Assembly: GCF_035621475.1 (NCBI RefSeq)
Contig: NZ_CP141799.1
Coordinates: forward strand, 962,001 to 1,026,000
Length of the DNA stretch: 64,000 bases
DNA from: Pseudomonas paeninsulae
Lineage (GTDB): Bacteria; Pseudomonadota; Gammaproteobacteria; Pseudomonadales; Pseudomonadaceae
Direction: 5' to 3'
The translations under genes and the position numbers were made by a program. Each line of letters opens with the position of its first letter. Within the stretch, counting starts at the first letter, position 1. The notes below the pieces were generated by a model. That model was given only the letters and a program-made list of their open reading frames with translations. It did not search any database and was not told where the DNA came from. Shown piece by piece: positions 27,707 through 35,731 of this stretch.

Positions 27707-29080
27707 ATGCTCAATCCGCGGGATGTAAAAACCAGCGAGGATGCCAGGCGCATCGTCGAGGAGCGCGGTCTCAGTCACATCAAGGTCGGGGTGTTCGATA
27801 ACGACGGCGTGATGCGCGGCAAGTACCTGAGCCGCAGCAAGTTCTTCTCCGCCCTGGACTCAGGTTTCGCCTTCTGCGACGTGGTGCTCGGCTGGGACGT
27901 CAAGGATCAGCTCTACGACAACGCCAGCTACACCGGCTGGCACACCGGCTACCCGGACGCGCCGGTGCGTGTATTGCCGCATACCTGCCGCGACATTCCC
28001 TTCGAGAACGGCATGCTGCTGTTTATCTGCGAGTTCGCCGAGGCCGCCGAGCAGGTCTGCCCCCGCGCCACCCTGCGCAGGGTGATCGAGCGCTGTCATG
28101 AGATGGGCTTCGATCCCTTCGCGGCGCTGGAGTACGAATTTTTCATGTTCGATGAAACCCCGGAGTCGGCGCGGGAAAAGGGTTACCGCAACCTCAAACC
28201 CTTCACCCCGGACTGGTTCGGCTACTCGATGATCCGCAGTTCGGTGCATGCCGAGCTGTATCACGAGATTCTCGAAATGGCCGAGCAGATGGACTTCCCC
28301 ATCGAAGGCCTGCACACCGAGACCGGCCCTGGTGTGCTGGAAGCGGCCATCGCCTATGACCATGCCGAAGCCGCAGGCGACAAGGGCGCGCTGTTCAAGA
28401 CCTTCATGAAGGTGCTGGCCCAGCGCAACGGCCTGATGGCCACCTTCATGGCCAAGTGGTCGGGCAAGTACCCAGGGCAGAGCGGGCATATCCACGTTTC
28501 CCTGCGTGACCGCACCAGCGGCAAGTCGGCCTTCCACGACCCGAGCCAGGCGCACAACATGAGCCTGATCCAGCGCCAGTTCCTCGCCGGCCAGCAGCGC
28601 CTGATGCCGGAGTTCCTGTGCATGGTGGCGCCCACCCTGAACAGTTACCGGCGGATGATTCCCGGCTTCTGGGCGCCGACCGACGCTACCTGGGGCGTGG
28701 AGAACCGCACCGCGGCGCTACGGGTGATCCCCGGTAGCGACAAGTCGCAGCGCCAGGAATATCGCCTCGGCGCGGCGGATGGCAATCCCTACCTGACCCT
28801 CGCCGTGGCCATCGGCTCCGGTCTGTACGGGGTGATGCAGCAGTGGCAGCCGACCGATCCGGTGGTTGGCAATGCCTACGCGCAGAAACACCCGCCGGAG
28901 CTGGCCCTGCCGCGCACCCTGTGGGATGCGGCGCAGCGCCTGAAAGCCTCCGCGGCGGCCCGCGAGTTGTTCGGCGATCCGTTCGTCGAGCATTTCGCCG
29001 CCAGCCGCGAATGGGAGGAACGTGAATACCGTCGGCATGTCAGCGATTGGGAGCTGGATCGCTACTTTGAAATCATCTGA
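27707..29080 (+). CDS. glutamine synthetase family ligase (gamma-glutamyl-amine ligase type)
   Basis: 457 residues. The N-terminal beta-grasp is of the catabolic type: HIKVGVFDNDGVMRGKYL. Catalytic elements: EYEFFMFDE (metal Glu), HTETGPGVLEAA, GQSGHIHVSLRD (His of the GHHxH-like block), and GVENRTAALRVIPGSDKSQRQEYRLGAADGNPYL (ATP/Glu-binding Arg and Glu). Such enzymes glutamylate amines (PuuA, IpuC, GlnA4 types) rather than ammonia. Start: ATG 5 nt after AAGGGG; an in-frame GTG two codons earlier overlaps that site. It lies between a TRAP uptake set and two dehydrogenases, fitting a gamma-glutamylation catabolic route. Confidence 0.93.
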   Translation: MLNPRDVKTSEDARRIVEERGLSHIKVGVFDNDGVMRGKYLSRSKFFSALDSGFAFCDVVLGWDVKDQLYDNASYTGWHTGYPDAPVRVLPHTCRDIPFENGMLLFICEFAEAAEQVCPRATLRRVIERCHEMGFDPFAALEYEFFMFDETPESAREKGYRNLKPFTPDWFGYSMIRSSVHAELYHEILEMAEQMDFPIEGLHTETGPGVLEAAIAYDHAEAAGDKGALFKTFMKVLAQRNGLMATFMAKWSGKYPGQSGHIHVSLRDRTSGKSAFHDPSQAHNMSLIQRQFLAGQQRLMPEFLCMVAPTLNSYRRMIPGFWAPTDATWGVENRTAALRVIPGSDKSQRQEYRLGAADGNPYLTLAVAIGSGLYGVMQQWQPTDPVVGNAYAQKHPPELALPRTLWDAAQRLKASAAARELFGDPFVEHFAASREWEEREYRRHVSDWELDRYFEII

Positions 29081-29149
29081 ATGATCGGCAATCCCTGTGC
29101 GCAGATCCTGTGTTTAGGCGCAACGCCCCGGCTCCGGCGCAACAGCCGA

Positions 29150-29241
29150 AACCCATAGCCCGGATGCAATCCGGGCTATGGGTTGAATGGAACAGTTATC
29201 GGGCATTGCGTAGGAGCGGGCCATGCCCGCGATGCTTTTTG
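29150..29241. repeat. 16-bp hairpin plus REP element after the ligase gene
   Basis: AACCCATAGCCCGGAT and ATCCGGGCTATGGGTT form a perfect 16-bp stem with a GCA loop (29150-29184), likely a terminator or mRNA end. A Pseudomonas-type REP (GTAGGAGCGGGC...GCCCGCGA) follows from 29211. The rest of this 300-nt gap shows no gene. Confidence 0.7.
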
Positions 29242-29387
29242 CTGGCGCACGCTATCGCGCTCATGGCGCTGGACGCCCCCAGCTAGGCGCCCCCGACTCG
29301 GCGTCCCCGCCGCTCTTACGTCCGGCGAGGCTGCACATGAAAATGGGATCTACGTGTTAACCGAGACAGCATCCTACGGAGTGAGCA

Positions 29388-30776
29388 ATGAGCAAGTTGC
29401 AATGCATATCCCCCATCGACGGCTCGGTGTATGTCGAGCGCGAGCTGGCCACGGGCCGTGAAATCCAGGCGGCCCTGGCCACGGCCGCGTTGGCGCAGAA
29501 GGGCTGGCAGCAGACCTCGCTGGTCGAGCGGGTGGCTATCGGCCGCCTAGCTATCGCCGCCTTCGCCGCCAGGGAAGAGCAGCTCGCCGAGGAACTGTGC
29601 TGGATGATGGGCCGGCCGATCCGCTACGCCGCCGGCGAGATTCGTGGCTTCGTCGAGCGCGCCAGCCATATGGTCGATATCGCCGAGAGCGCCCTGGCCG
29701 ATATCCAGTTGCCCGACCAGCCCGGCTTCACCCGCTTTATTCGCCGCGAACCGCTTGGCGTGGCCCTGGTCATCGCGCCCTGGAACTACCCTTATCTGAC
29801 GGCGGTGAACGCGGTAATGCCGGCGCTGCTGGCCGGCAATGCGGTGCTGCTCAAACACTCGGCGCAGACCCCGCTGTGCGCCGAGCGCATGGTCGAGGCC
29901 TTCAGCGAAGCCGGCCTGCCGGATGGGGTATTCCAGTACCTGCACATGAGCCACGCCGATACCGAGCAGCTGATCCAGGCCCCGGCGATCCAGCACGTAT
30001 CCTTCACCGGCTCGGTGCCGGGCGGCGCCATGGTCGAGCGCGCGGCGGCAGGGCGCTTCATCAGCGTCGGCCTGGAACTGGGCGGCAAAGACCCGGCCTA
30101 CGTGCGCGCCGATGCCGACCTGGCGCATGCGGTGGCAACCACTATCGACGGCGCTTTCTTCAACTCCGGCCAGTCCTGCTGCGGTATCGAGCGCATCTAC
30201 GTGCATGAGTCGCTGTACGACGCCTTCGTCGAACAGGCGGTGGCGCTGGTCAGGCACTACAAACTGGGCCGCTCCGACGATCCGGAAACCACCCTCGGCC
30301 CGCTGGTGCGCAGCGAGGCGGCGGATTTCGTCCGCCGGCAGATCAACGAGGCCGTGGCCCAGGGCGCGGTCGCCCATATCGACCCGGCCAGCTTTGCCCT
30401 CGATCGGCCCGGCTCGGCCTACCTGGCGCCGCAGGTGCTGACCGACGTCTTCCACGGCATGCGGGTGATGACCGAGGAATCCTTCGGTCCGGTGGTCGGC
30501 ATCCAGAAGGTCAAGGACGACGAGGAGGCCGTGGCGCTGATGAACGATAGCGAGTTTGGCCTCACCGCCGCGATCTTCAGCCGCGATGTCGAGGCCGCCC
30601 TGGCCCTGGCCGAGCGGGTCGAGGCCGGCAGCGTATTCCTCAACCGTTGCGATTATCTCGACCCGGCCCTGGCCTGGAGCGGGGTGAAAAACTCCGGGCG
30701 CGGTTGCAGCCTGTCGAGCATCGGCTACGAGCACCTGACCCGGCCGAAATCCTTCCACTTCAAGACCCAGTTGTGA
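29388..30776 (+). CDS. NAD(P)-dependent aldehyde dehydrogenase
   Basis: 462 residues. Rossmann and active-site motifs: VIAPWNYPYLTAVNAVMPALLAGNAVLLKHS, FTGSVPGG, VGLELGGKDPAYV (general base Glu) and FFNSGQSCCGIERIYVHE with the nucleophilic Cys. Near-full ALDH length. GGAG lies 6 nt before the ATG. Followed 8 nt later by the alcohol dehydrogenase, so the pair probably converts an alcohol to an acid via its aldehyde. Confidence 0.96.
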   Translation: MSKLQCISPIDGSVYVERELATGREIQAALATAALAQKGWQQTSLVERVAIGRLAIAAFAAREEQLAEELCWMMGRPIRYAAGEIRGFVERASHMVDIAESALADIQLPDQPGFTRFIRREPLGVALVIAPWNYPYLTAVNAVMPALLAGNAVLLKHSAQTPLCAERMVEAFSEAGLPDGVFQYLHMSHADTEQLIQAPAIQHVSFTGSVPGGAMVERAAAGRFISVGLELGGKDPAYVRADADLAHAVATTIDGAFFNSGQSCCGIERIYVHESLYDAFVEQAVALVRHYKLGRSDDPETTLGPLVRSEAADFVRRQINEAVAQGAVAHIDPASFALDRPGSAYLAPQVLTDVFHGMRVMTEESFGPVVGIQKVKDDEEAVALMNDSEFGLTAAIFSRDVEAALALAERVEAGSVFLNRCDYLDPALAWSGVKNSGRGCSLSSIGYEHLTRPKSFHFKTQL

Positions 30777-30784
30777 GGCGTCCC

Positions 30785-31954
30785 ATGGACCTGAATCAAT
30801 ACCGCATGAACTGGAACTACCCGACCTCGATCCGCATCGGCGCCGGGCGCATCACCGAACTGCCGCAAGCCTGCCGCGCCCTCGGCATGAGCGCGCCGCT
30901 GCTGGTTACCGACCCCGGCCTGGCCGCCCTGTCGATGATCGACCACGCCCTGCTGCAGTGCCGCGACGACGGCCTCAAGGCCGGGCTGTTTGCGGCGATC
31001 AAGGGCAACCCCACCGGGCAGAACGTCACCGACGGCGTCGCCGCCTTCAAGGCCGGCGGCCATGACGGAGTGATCGCCTTCGGCGGCGGCTCGGCGCTGG
31101 ACGCCGGCAAGGCCATCGCCCTGATGGTCGGCCAGAGCCGCCCGCTGTGGGATTTCGAAGACGTGGGCGATAACTGCAACCGCGTCGACGTCGCCGGCAT
31201 GGCTCCGCTGGTGGCGGTGCCGACCACCGCCGGCACCGGCTCGGAAGTCGGCCGCGCCTCGGTGATCACCGACGACGCCGAGCACATCAAACGCATCATC
31301 TTCCACCCCAGGATGCTCCCGGCCCTGGTCATCCTCGACCCGCAACTGAGCATCGGCCTGCCGCCGAAGATCACCGCCGCCACCGGCATGGACGCCCTGT
31401 CGCACAGCCTTGAGGCCTACTGCTCGCCGCTGTTCCACCCCATGGCCGAGGGCATCGCCCTGGAAGGCATGCGCCTGGTCCAGCAGTACCTGCCGCGCGC
31501 GGTGGCCAAGGGCAGCGATGTCGAGGCCCGCCTGCAAATGCTGGTGGCCTCGACCATGGGCGCCACCGCCTTCCAGCGCGGTCTCGGCGCGATGCACGCC
31601 CTGGCCCATCCAATCGGCGCGCTGTACGACGCCCACCACGGCCTGCTCAATGCGGTGCTGATGCCCTACGTGTTGCAAGCCAACCGCGCCAGCATCGAGC
31701 CACAAATGGAACGCCTCGCGCGCTACCTCAACCTGCCCAGGCTAGGTTTTATCGGCGTACTCGACTGGGTGCTGCACCTGCGCAACGAAGTCGGTATCCC
31801 CCACAGCCTGGCCGAGATCGGCATCGACAACAGCCGCATCGAGCAGATCGGACAAATGGCCGCAGTCGACCCCTCGGCTGGGACCAACCCGATTGCCTTT
31901 AGCGCGAGTGAGTACAGTCGGCTGTTCGAGAAGGCGTTGCACGGGAACCTATAG
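30785..31954 (+). CDS. iron-containing (group III) alcohol dehydrogenase
   Basis: 389 residues. Motifs: GAGRITELPQACRALGM, AFGGGSALDAGKAIALM (nucleotide site), VAVPTTAGTGSEVGRASVITDD (metal Asp), DALSHSLEAYCSP and GAMHALAHPIGALYDAHHG (metal histidines). Oxidises an alcohol, or an amino or hydroxy alcohol, with NAD. The ATG is the first giving the family N-terminus. Last gene of the TRAP-ligase-ALDH-ADH run. Confidence 0.96.
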   Translation: MDLNQYRMNWNYPTSIRIGAGRITELPQACRALGMSAPLLVTDPGLAALSMIDHALLQCRDDGLKAGLFAAIKGNPTGQNVTDGVAAFKAGGHDGVIAFGGGSALDAGKAIALMVGQSRPLWDFEDVGDNCNRVDVAGMAPLVAVPTTAGTGSEVGRASVITDDAEHIKRIIFHPRMLPALVILDPQLSIGLPPKITAATGMDALSHSLEAYCSPLFHPMAEGIALEGMRLVQQYLPRAVAKGSDVEARLQMLVASTMGATAFQRGLGAMHALAHPIGALYDAHHGLLNAVLMPYVLQANRASIEPQMERLARYLNLPRLGFIGVLDWVLHLRNEVGIPHSLAEIGIDNSRIEQIGQMAAVDPSAGTNPIAFSASEYSRLFEKALHGNL

Positions 31955-32260
31955 GGTGGAGTGAATTCAAGCGGGAGGCAGATGACATGCTTGCGAGACC
32001 TTGAGCGCAAAGGATGGAGGGTCTGAGACGCGTAGGGCGGCCGGAGCGTCGGCCGCCCATGAGCGGCACCTGGCCAAGCAAAGCGCCCGCTGACGGCGGC
32101 AGTAATCAGCAAGCAGTTTCACGTGGTTGTGGTGAGCGCCAAGCACTGTCGGAACAGGCGAGTCCTGCAGCGGAACAAGGCCGATAACAAGTCTGATCCC
32201 CGTGATCGATTGAGCGCTTGGCCGCCGTTGCGCGAACTACAGAGTGGCCAGGGTGGCAAC
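31955..32260. other. gap left of the cassette array, no gene seen
   Basis: About 300 nt between the alcohol dehydrogenase and the outermost attC. No coding frame has protein-like content. An imperfect GC-rich palindrome (GGGCGGCCGGAGCGTCGGCCGCCC, 32035-32058) may terminate the catabolic transcript. Confidence 0.45.
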
Positions 32261-32363
32261 GCCCAACACAGGCCGGATATACGAATGCAACCGCACTGAC
32301 GACAGGGCTGGAAGAGCGTTACTCACTGCTTGCGGGGGAGAGTCCATATACGCATTGTTAGGC
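32261..32363 (-). repeat. candidate attC site after the HNH cassette
   Basis: On the minus strand GCCTAAC (RYYYAAC, overlapping the HNH stop codon) begins the site, and GTTGGGC (GTTRRRY) ends a 103-nt span. The outer boxes pair. The inner stem is poor, so the right-hand box is firm and the left-hand one tentative. Confidence 0.55.
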
Positions 32364-33164
32364 CACAACTTCACTGTTTGTGTAGGCGGCCGGCAGAAGC
32401 TCAAGGTTCTTCTGCATCATTGAGGCAACTCTGGCAGGTAATTTTTCTAGATCAATTTGAGCTGCAATACTATTAATTTCTTGAGGGCTGTTCGCATGAG
32501 CTAGAAGATTTATTGCAGTGCAAGAGGTCGAAAACCACGGGTAGCAGGCACGCATATGCTCTGCCAATTGTTCTTGATCATTAAATTGCGCGATTTTCAG
32601 CAATGCCAATTGGTCGTCAGTACAGTTTTCTGGGGCCAGTCCTCTGAGGTGAATTGATTTCGACCCCATGGCAAGGTACTTCCATTTATTTAGAATTTTT
32701 AGCGTGGACTTCGCATAGTAGTTCTCATCACGTTTGTTCACCTTCCCTGTTTCTCTTGCACGAATACTCGCTACGCCGAGCATAAAGCGAAATAGTGCGC
32801 GGTTGAAATACCAATCTGATGGTTGAGCCTGGGAAAATCGTGACAAGTGATCTGCGATATTTAATGGAAGCGTCTCATAGAAATAGAAGAAATAGCTTGT
32901 GGGTCTTCCATTGCGAAACATGAATTTGTTGTCGTTAGAATTATCACGCTTCTTGGAGTTGTAGAAGTGGCTTGCGCAAACTCCGTTTTCTGTGGAGTTG
33001 TCTCCGCCTCGAGCAGCAGGAATAATGTGATCAACCCAGTCAATGCCATAAGTTGGGCTGACACCATAGTCGAGCATCCAAAGGCTTTTCCCAGAAAAGG
33101 CACAAACGCCACGATCACGGACGAAGATTTCTGCTTTTTGTGCATCACTGAATTCTAAGCGCAT
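32358..33164 (-). CDS. integron cassette protein with HNH endonuclease motif
   Basis: 268 residues, AT-rich coding unlike the flanks. Residues 14-75 form an HNH-like module: FVRDRGVCAFSG, VDHIIPAARGGDNSTENGV (D45-H46 and N60) and CASHFYNSKKRDN (C63, H66, N69). HNH nucleases cut DNA and occur in restriction, phage and colicin systems. The remaining 190 residues are helical and unrecognised, perhaps a target-recognition domain. The gene starts 9 nt inside the cassette boundary at 33178 and stops in its own attC, exactly as cassette genes do. A defence role is inference. Confidence 0.8.
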   Translation of the reverse strand: MRLEFSDAQKAEIFVRDRGVCAFSGKSLWMLDYGVSPTYGIDWVDHIIPAARGGDNSTENGVCASHFYNSKKRDNSNDNKFMFRNGRPTSYFFYFYETLPLNIADHLSRFSQAQPSDWYFNRALFRFMLGVASIRARETGKVNKRDENYYAKSTLKILNKWKYLAMGSKSIHLRGLAPENCTDDQLALLKIAQFNDQEQLAEHMRACYPWFSTSCTAINLLAHANSPQEINSIAAQIDLEKLPARVASMMQKNLELLPAAYTNSEVVA

Positions 33165-33172
33165 GATTTGGG

Positions 33173-33248
33173 GCCTAACGTTTGGTTAAGGGGCGGGCTT
33201 TAGCCCGTCCCAGTGAGCGAAGCGAACGATTTGAACCAGTTGTTATGT
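33173..33248 (-). repeat. attC site between the two cassettes
   Basis: 76 nt on the minus strand from ACATAAC to GTTAGGC (perfect GTTRRRY; crossover after the G at 33179). Inside are AACTGGTTCAAATCG and TTAACCAAACGTTAGGC, the usual paired L and R boxes, and a GGGCGGGCTTTAGCCCGTCC-type central stem. Length and content fit Pseudomonas chromosomal integron repeats. Confidence 0.88.
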
Positions 33249-34183
33249 TAATCACCTTTGTCTACTTGGTGCTGGCCAGAGCAAAAGTAACATCTATATT
33301 CGATTGAACCGTCATCCATAGACCATGTATCCATTTCATCGGAAGGTGAAGGTGCGCCGCAGCAATCACATGGGACTTCAATCTCACCGCTTTCTTCATT
33401 TTTACAGAAGGTGCATTTGTACCCAGTACTGGACTCACGATTAGGAATCATTGTGTTGTTGTTGCATTCGGGGCATAAATATACATTCCACTCGACAAAT
33501 GCATAGTGTTTGGGTCTGATGCCCCTAAAGGTTTCAGACTCTTGCTCTTTAACTTCTCGGGTGGCTTCTCTCAAAAGCTGAGTGTATTCATCGGCTAGCA
33601 TTTCAAAGATGTGAAATCTATCCTTTCCGATTTCGTTCTCTAGATCCATTAGGCTGAAAATATCAAGAAACTCAATTACGCCTCTAACTAAACGACCGAG
33701 ACAAAGCCGAACCTCCTTAGGCTCAAGTTTGAATTGGAAGTGCTCAATATTGTTTCTCAGTCCTTTAATCCATTCGATGTCGCTACAAAACGCAGTGTCA
33801 ACAAAGTTAACGCCTGTAATTTTGCATTTCTCGCACTTTGCAAATTCCAACGCTTGATCAAGAGTGATTGTGTGGGGGCTGCTATCCGAAGCTATAAGTG
33901 ACTTAAGATCAAATTTTTCTTCCGTGATTTTTTCAAAGGCTTCTAGAATACTTGTCTTTTCTTCGTTGGCCTTTTTGGCAACGTGCCGATAGCATTTTGA
34001 GAAAACAAGGTTCTCATCCACGGAGATTATGTATATTTTTAATATTAATTCTAGGAAGTGAGATGCGTGCAGAATTGCGAACTTATACGATTTGGCATTG
34101 CCGCTCTCGCCTTGTTCGAATTTTTCTAGGGCCTCATTGAAACTGTCTAAGGCATTTTCTTTGATGTCTAGTTCATAATCCAT
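33248..34183 (-). CDS. integron cassette protein, HEPN-like domain plus zinc ribbons
   Basis: 311 residues, markedly AT-rich. A helical N-terminal half contains GLRNNIEHFQF: R143-N-N-I-E-H148 fits the R-x4-H (RNxxxH) signature of HEPN ribonucleases. The C-terminus has two Cys clusters: CPEC...CTFC (C237, C240, C257, C260) and CDCC...CYFC (C272-C275, C298, C301), typical of zinc ribbons. HEPN proteins often serve as RNA-cutting toxins or abortive-infection effectors; here that is inference from one motif. The stop codon abuts its attC, and the start lies 20 nt inside the other attC's crossover. No partner antitoxin is seen. Confidence 0.75.
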   Translation of the reverse strand: MDYELDIKENALDSFNEALEKFEQGESGNAKSYKFAILHASHFLELILKIYIISVDENLVFSKCYRHVAKKANEEKTSILEAFEKITEEKFDLKSLIASDSSPHTITLDQALEFAKCEKCKITGVNFVDTAFCSDIEWIKGLRNNIEHFQFKLEPKEVRLCLGRLVRGVIEFLDIFSLMDLENEIGKDRFHIFEMLADEYTQLLREATREVKEQESETFRGIRPKHYAFVEWNVYLCPECNNNTMIPNRESSTGYKCTFCKNEESGEIEVPCDCCGAPSPSDEMDTWSMDDGSIEYRCYFCSGQHQVDKGD

Positions 34184-34197
34184 GATCTTCGCCTAAG

Positions 34198-34251
34198 ACA
34201 TAACGTTCGAGGTGAGCGACACGAAGTGTTCGCTCTAGTGAGTAGTTATCC
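34198..34251 (-). repeat. attC site right of the HEPN cassette
   Basis: 54 nt on the minus strand from GGATAAC to GTTATGT, with an inner stem GAGCGA/TCGCTC around ACACTTCGTG and an unpaired A, as in folded attC. The cassette gene that should end here is missing; the IS30-type element begins 56 nt away. Confidence 0.75.
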
Positions 34252-34306
34252 GACGATTTGCACTCGCCCGCGAAGCGGGCAGGTAAATGCAGGGCGGTTG
34301 CAGGAG

Positions 34307-35390
34307 CTGAGTGCAACACGGTTATTGAATTGAAGCGGGCGCATCATGTTGCATCGTCATCGCTTTTTCCATCATCTCTGACATCACCTCAATTGGGCAC
34401 TTCCAGTTGAAGCGCTTACGTGGACGAATGTTCAACTCATAAGCGATGGCATCCAGCTGTTCCTGGCTACATACAGACAAGTCCGTGCCCTTGGGCAGAT
34501 ACTGGCGAATCAGGCCATTGATGTTCTCGTTGCTGCCGCGCTGCCAGGGGCTGTGCGGGTCGCAGAAGTAGATTGCCACCCCTGTTTTCTGGGTGATCTC
34601 AGCATGCCGGGTCATTTCCCTGCCCTGGTCGTAGGTCATGCTCTTGCGCACAGCCAGCGGCATCCGGTTGAGGGCCGCACTGAAACCCTCAACCGCCGAA
34701 GTTGCCGTTGCATCGTTCATCTTGATCAGCATCAGGTAATTGCTACTGCGCTCGTTCAGCGTGCCCACAGCAGAGGCGTTGGCCTTGCCTTTGATCAGAT
34801 CACCTTCCCAGTGCCCCGGCATCAAGCGGTCTTCAATCTCTGGCGGACGCAGATGGATGCTCACCATCTCCGGGATCTGGTTGCGCCGATCAACGCCCCC
34901 TGCACGCGGCCTACGCGTACTCTTGCCCTGGCGCAGGCACTGGATCAGCTCCTTGCGCAGCTCGCCCACAGGCAGGGCATAGACCGCGCTGTAGATCGTC
35001 TCGCGGCAAACGTAAGCATCTTCAAAACTGGGAATATCCATGCTGCGCAGCTTGCCGGCAATCTGTTCGGGAGAGAAGTTTTTTCGCAGCAACTCCACCA
35101 CCAACTCAAGCAGTTCGCTGCCCGGCACTAGCTTCTTTTGCGGGCGACACGCCTCTCGACGTTGACGCATATGCCCCTGGGCCGTAGGTGCGTGATAGAT
35201 GCCGTTGGAGCCGGTGTTACGTCGCAGTTCACGACTGATCGTGGAGCGGTTGCGACCAAGTGCTTGGGCAATTGCTTGCTGGCTCATGCCATGCAACCGA
35301 CCCACTTGAATCGTGGCGCGCTCTTCAATGCTGAGTTCGTGATATTCCATTGGGCCGCACCTTACCGGAAAGGTCAGGTGTTGCACTCAG
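34307..35390 (-). mobile_element. IS30-family insertion sequence
   Basis: About 1.08 kb bounded by 13-bp perfect terminal inverted repeats, CTGAGTGCAACAC on the left and its complement on the right, with a single transposase gene between. No convincing target duplication can be read at the ends. It lies between the intI start and the first attC and has removed or split whatever cassette was there. Confidence 0.9.
34322..35350 (-). CDS. IS30-family transposase
   Basis: 342 residues from MEYHELSIEERATIQVGRLHGMSQQAIA, the N-terminal helix-turn-helix of IS30 transposases (QAIAQALGRNRSTISRELRRN). The DDE core shows GHWEGDLIKG (first D), TYDQGREM (second D) and PWQRGSNENINGLIRQYLPKGTD (E). All three catalytic residues are present, so it looks intact and possibly active. 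Confidence 0.96.
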   Translation of the reverse strand: MEYHELSIEERATIQVGRLHGMSQQAIAQALGRNRSTISRELRRNTGSNGIYHAPTAQGHMRQRREACRPQKKLVPGSELLELVVELLRKNFSPEQIAGKLRSMDIPSFEDAYVCRETIYSAVYALPVGELRKELIQCLRQGKSTRRPRAGGVDRRNQIPEMVSIHLRPPEIEDRLMPGHWEGDLIKGKANASAVGTLNERSSNYLMLIKMNDATATSAVEGFSAALNRMPLAVRKSMTYDQGREMTRHAEITQKTGVAIYFCDPHSPWQRGSNENINGLIRQYLPKGTDLSVCSQEQLDAIAYELNIRPRKRFNWKCPIEVMSEMMEKAMTMQHDAPASIQ

Positions 35391-35607
35391 TTTCCGCGGC
35401 CGCCCAGGTAAAATTCAAGGGGGGGAAATCAGAAAACAGCGGCTTCCAGCGAAACCAAACAGCGCTGTTTGCCTTAACAGCAGTTAGGCGACAGCGCTGT
35501 TTGGTTTCGCTTAATAGCATATTTTTTGCTTTTTGGTCACCTTGATTCCATGTCATTTACGTGTCCTTGGACGCCGATTTCACTATCGTTGGGTAACTAT
35601 AATTAGG
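35391..35607. other. remnant attI/cassette junction region with 20-bp inverted repeat
   Basis: GCGAAACCAAACAGCGCTGT (35449-35468) and its exact complement (35491-35510) flank a 22-nt centre that itself contains GCCTTAAC and GTTAGGC, both integron-type boxes. The left arm plus centre also spell CTGT-N8-ACAG (35465-35480), a LexA-type box. This may be the attI recombination zone, but attI of this lineage cannot be recognised with certainty. Confidence 0.5.
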
Positions 35608-35731
35608 CGACACATCATGTCGCGTTTAAAGGCGACATTGTGTCGTATAACATTCCTTGTCGTCCTTTAAGTCCTTGTCTAACCTTGGCTTGTCGCAGGA
35701 AACGCGACATCACACAGGGAGAAACGCGACA
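35608..35731. promoter_or_regulatory. cluster of CGACA/TGTCG motifs before intI
   Basis: Eight copies of CGACA or its complement occur in 124 nt (35608, 35619, 35633, 35641, 35658, 35691, 35705, 35727), some as inverted pairs such as GCGACA-CATCA-TGTCGC. They cover the region where the intI promoter and integrase-binding direct repeats would lie. A candidate GTTAGAC core site is at 35677-35683 on the minus strand. Confidence 0.5.

Noticed and set aside
32261..35730. CRISPR array
   Set aside because: The repeated palindromic units are attC sites and IS ends of different lengths separating genes, not regularly spaced identical repeats; no cas genes are present.
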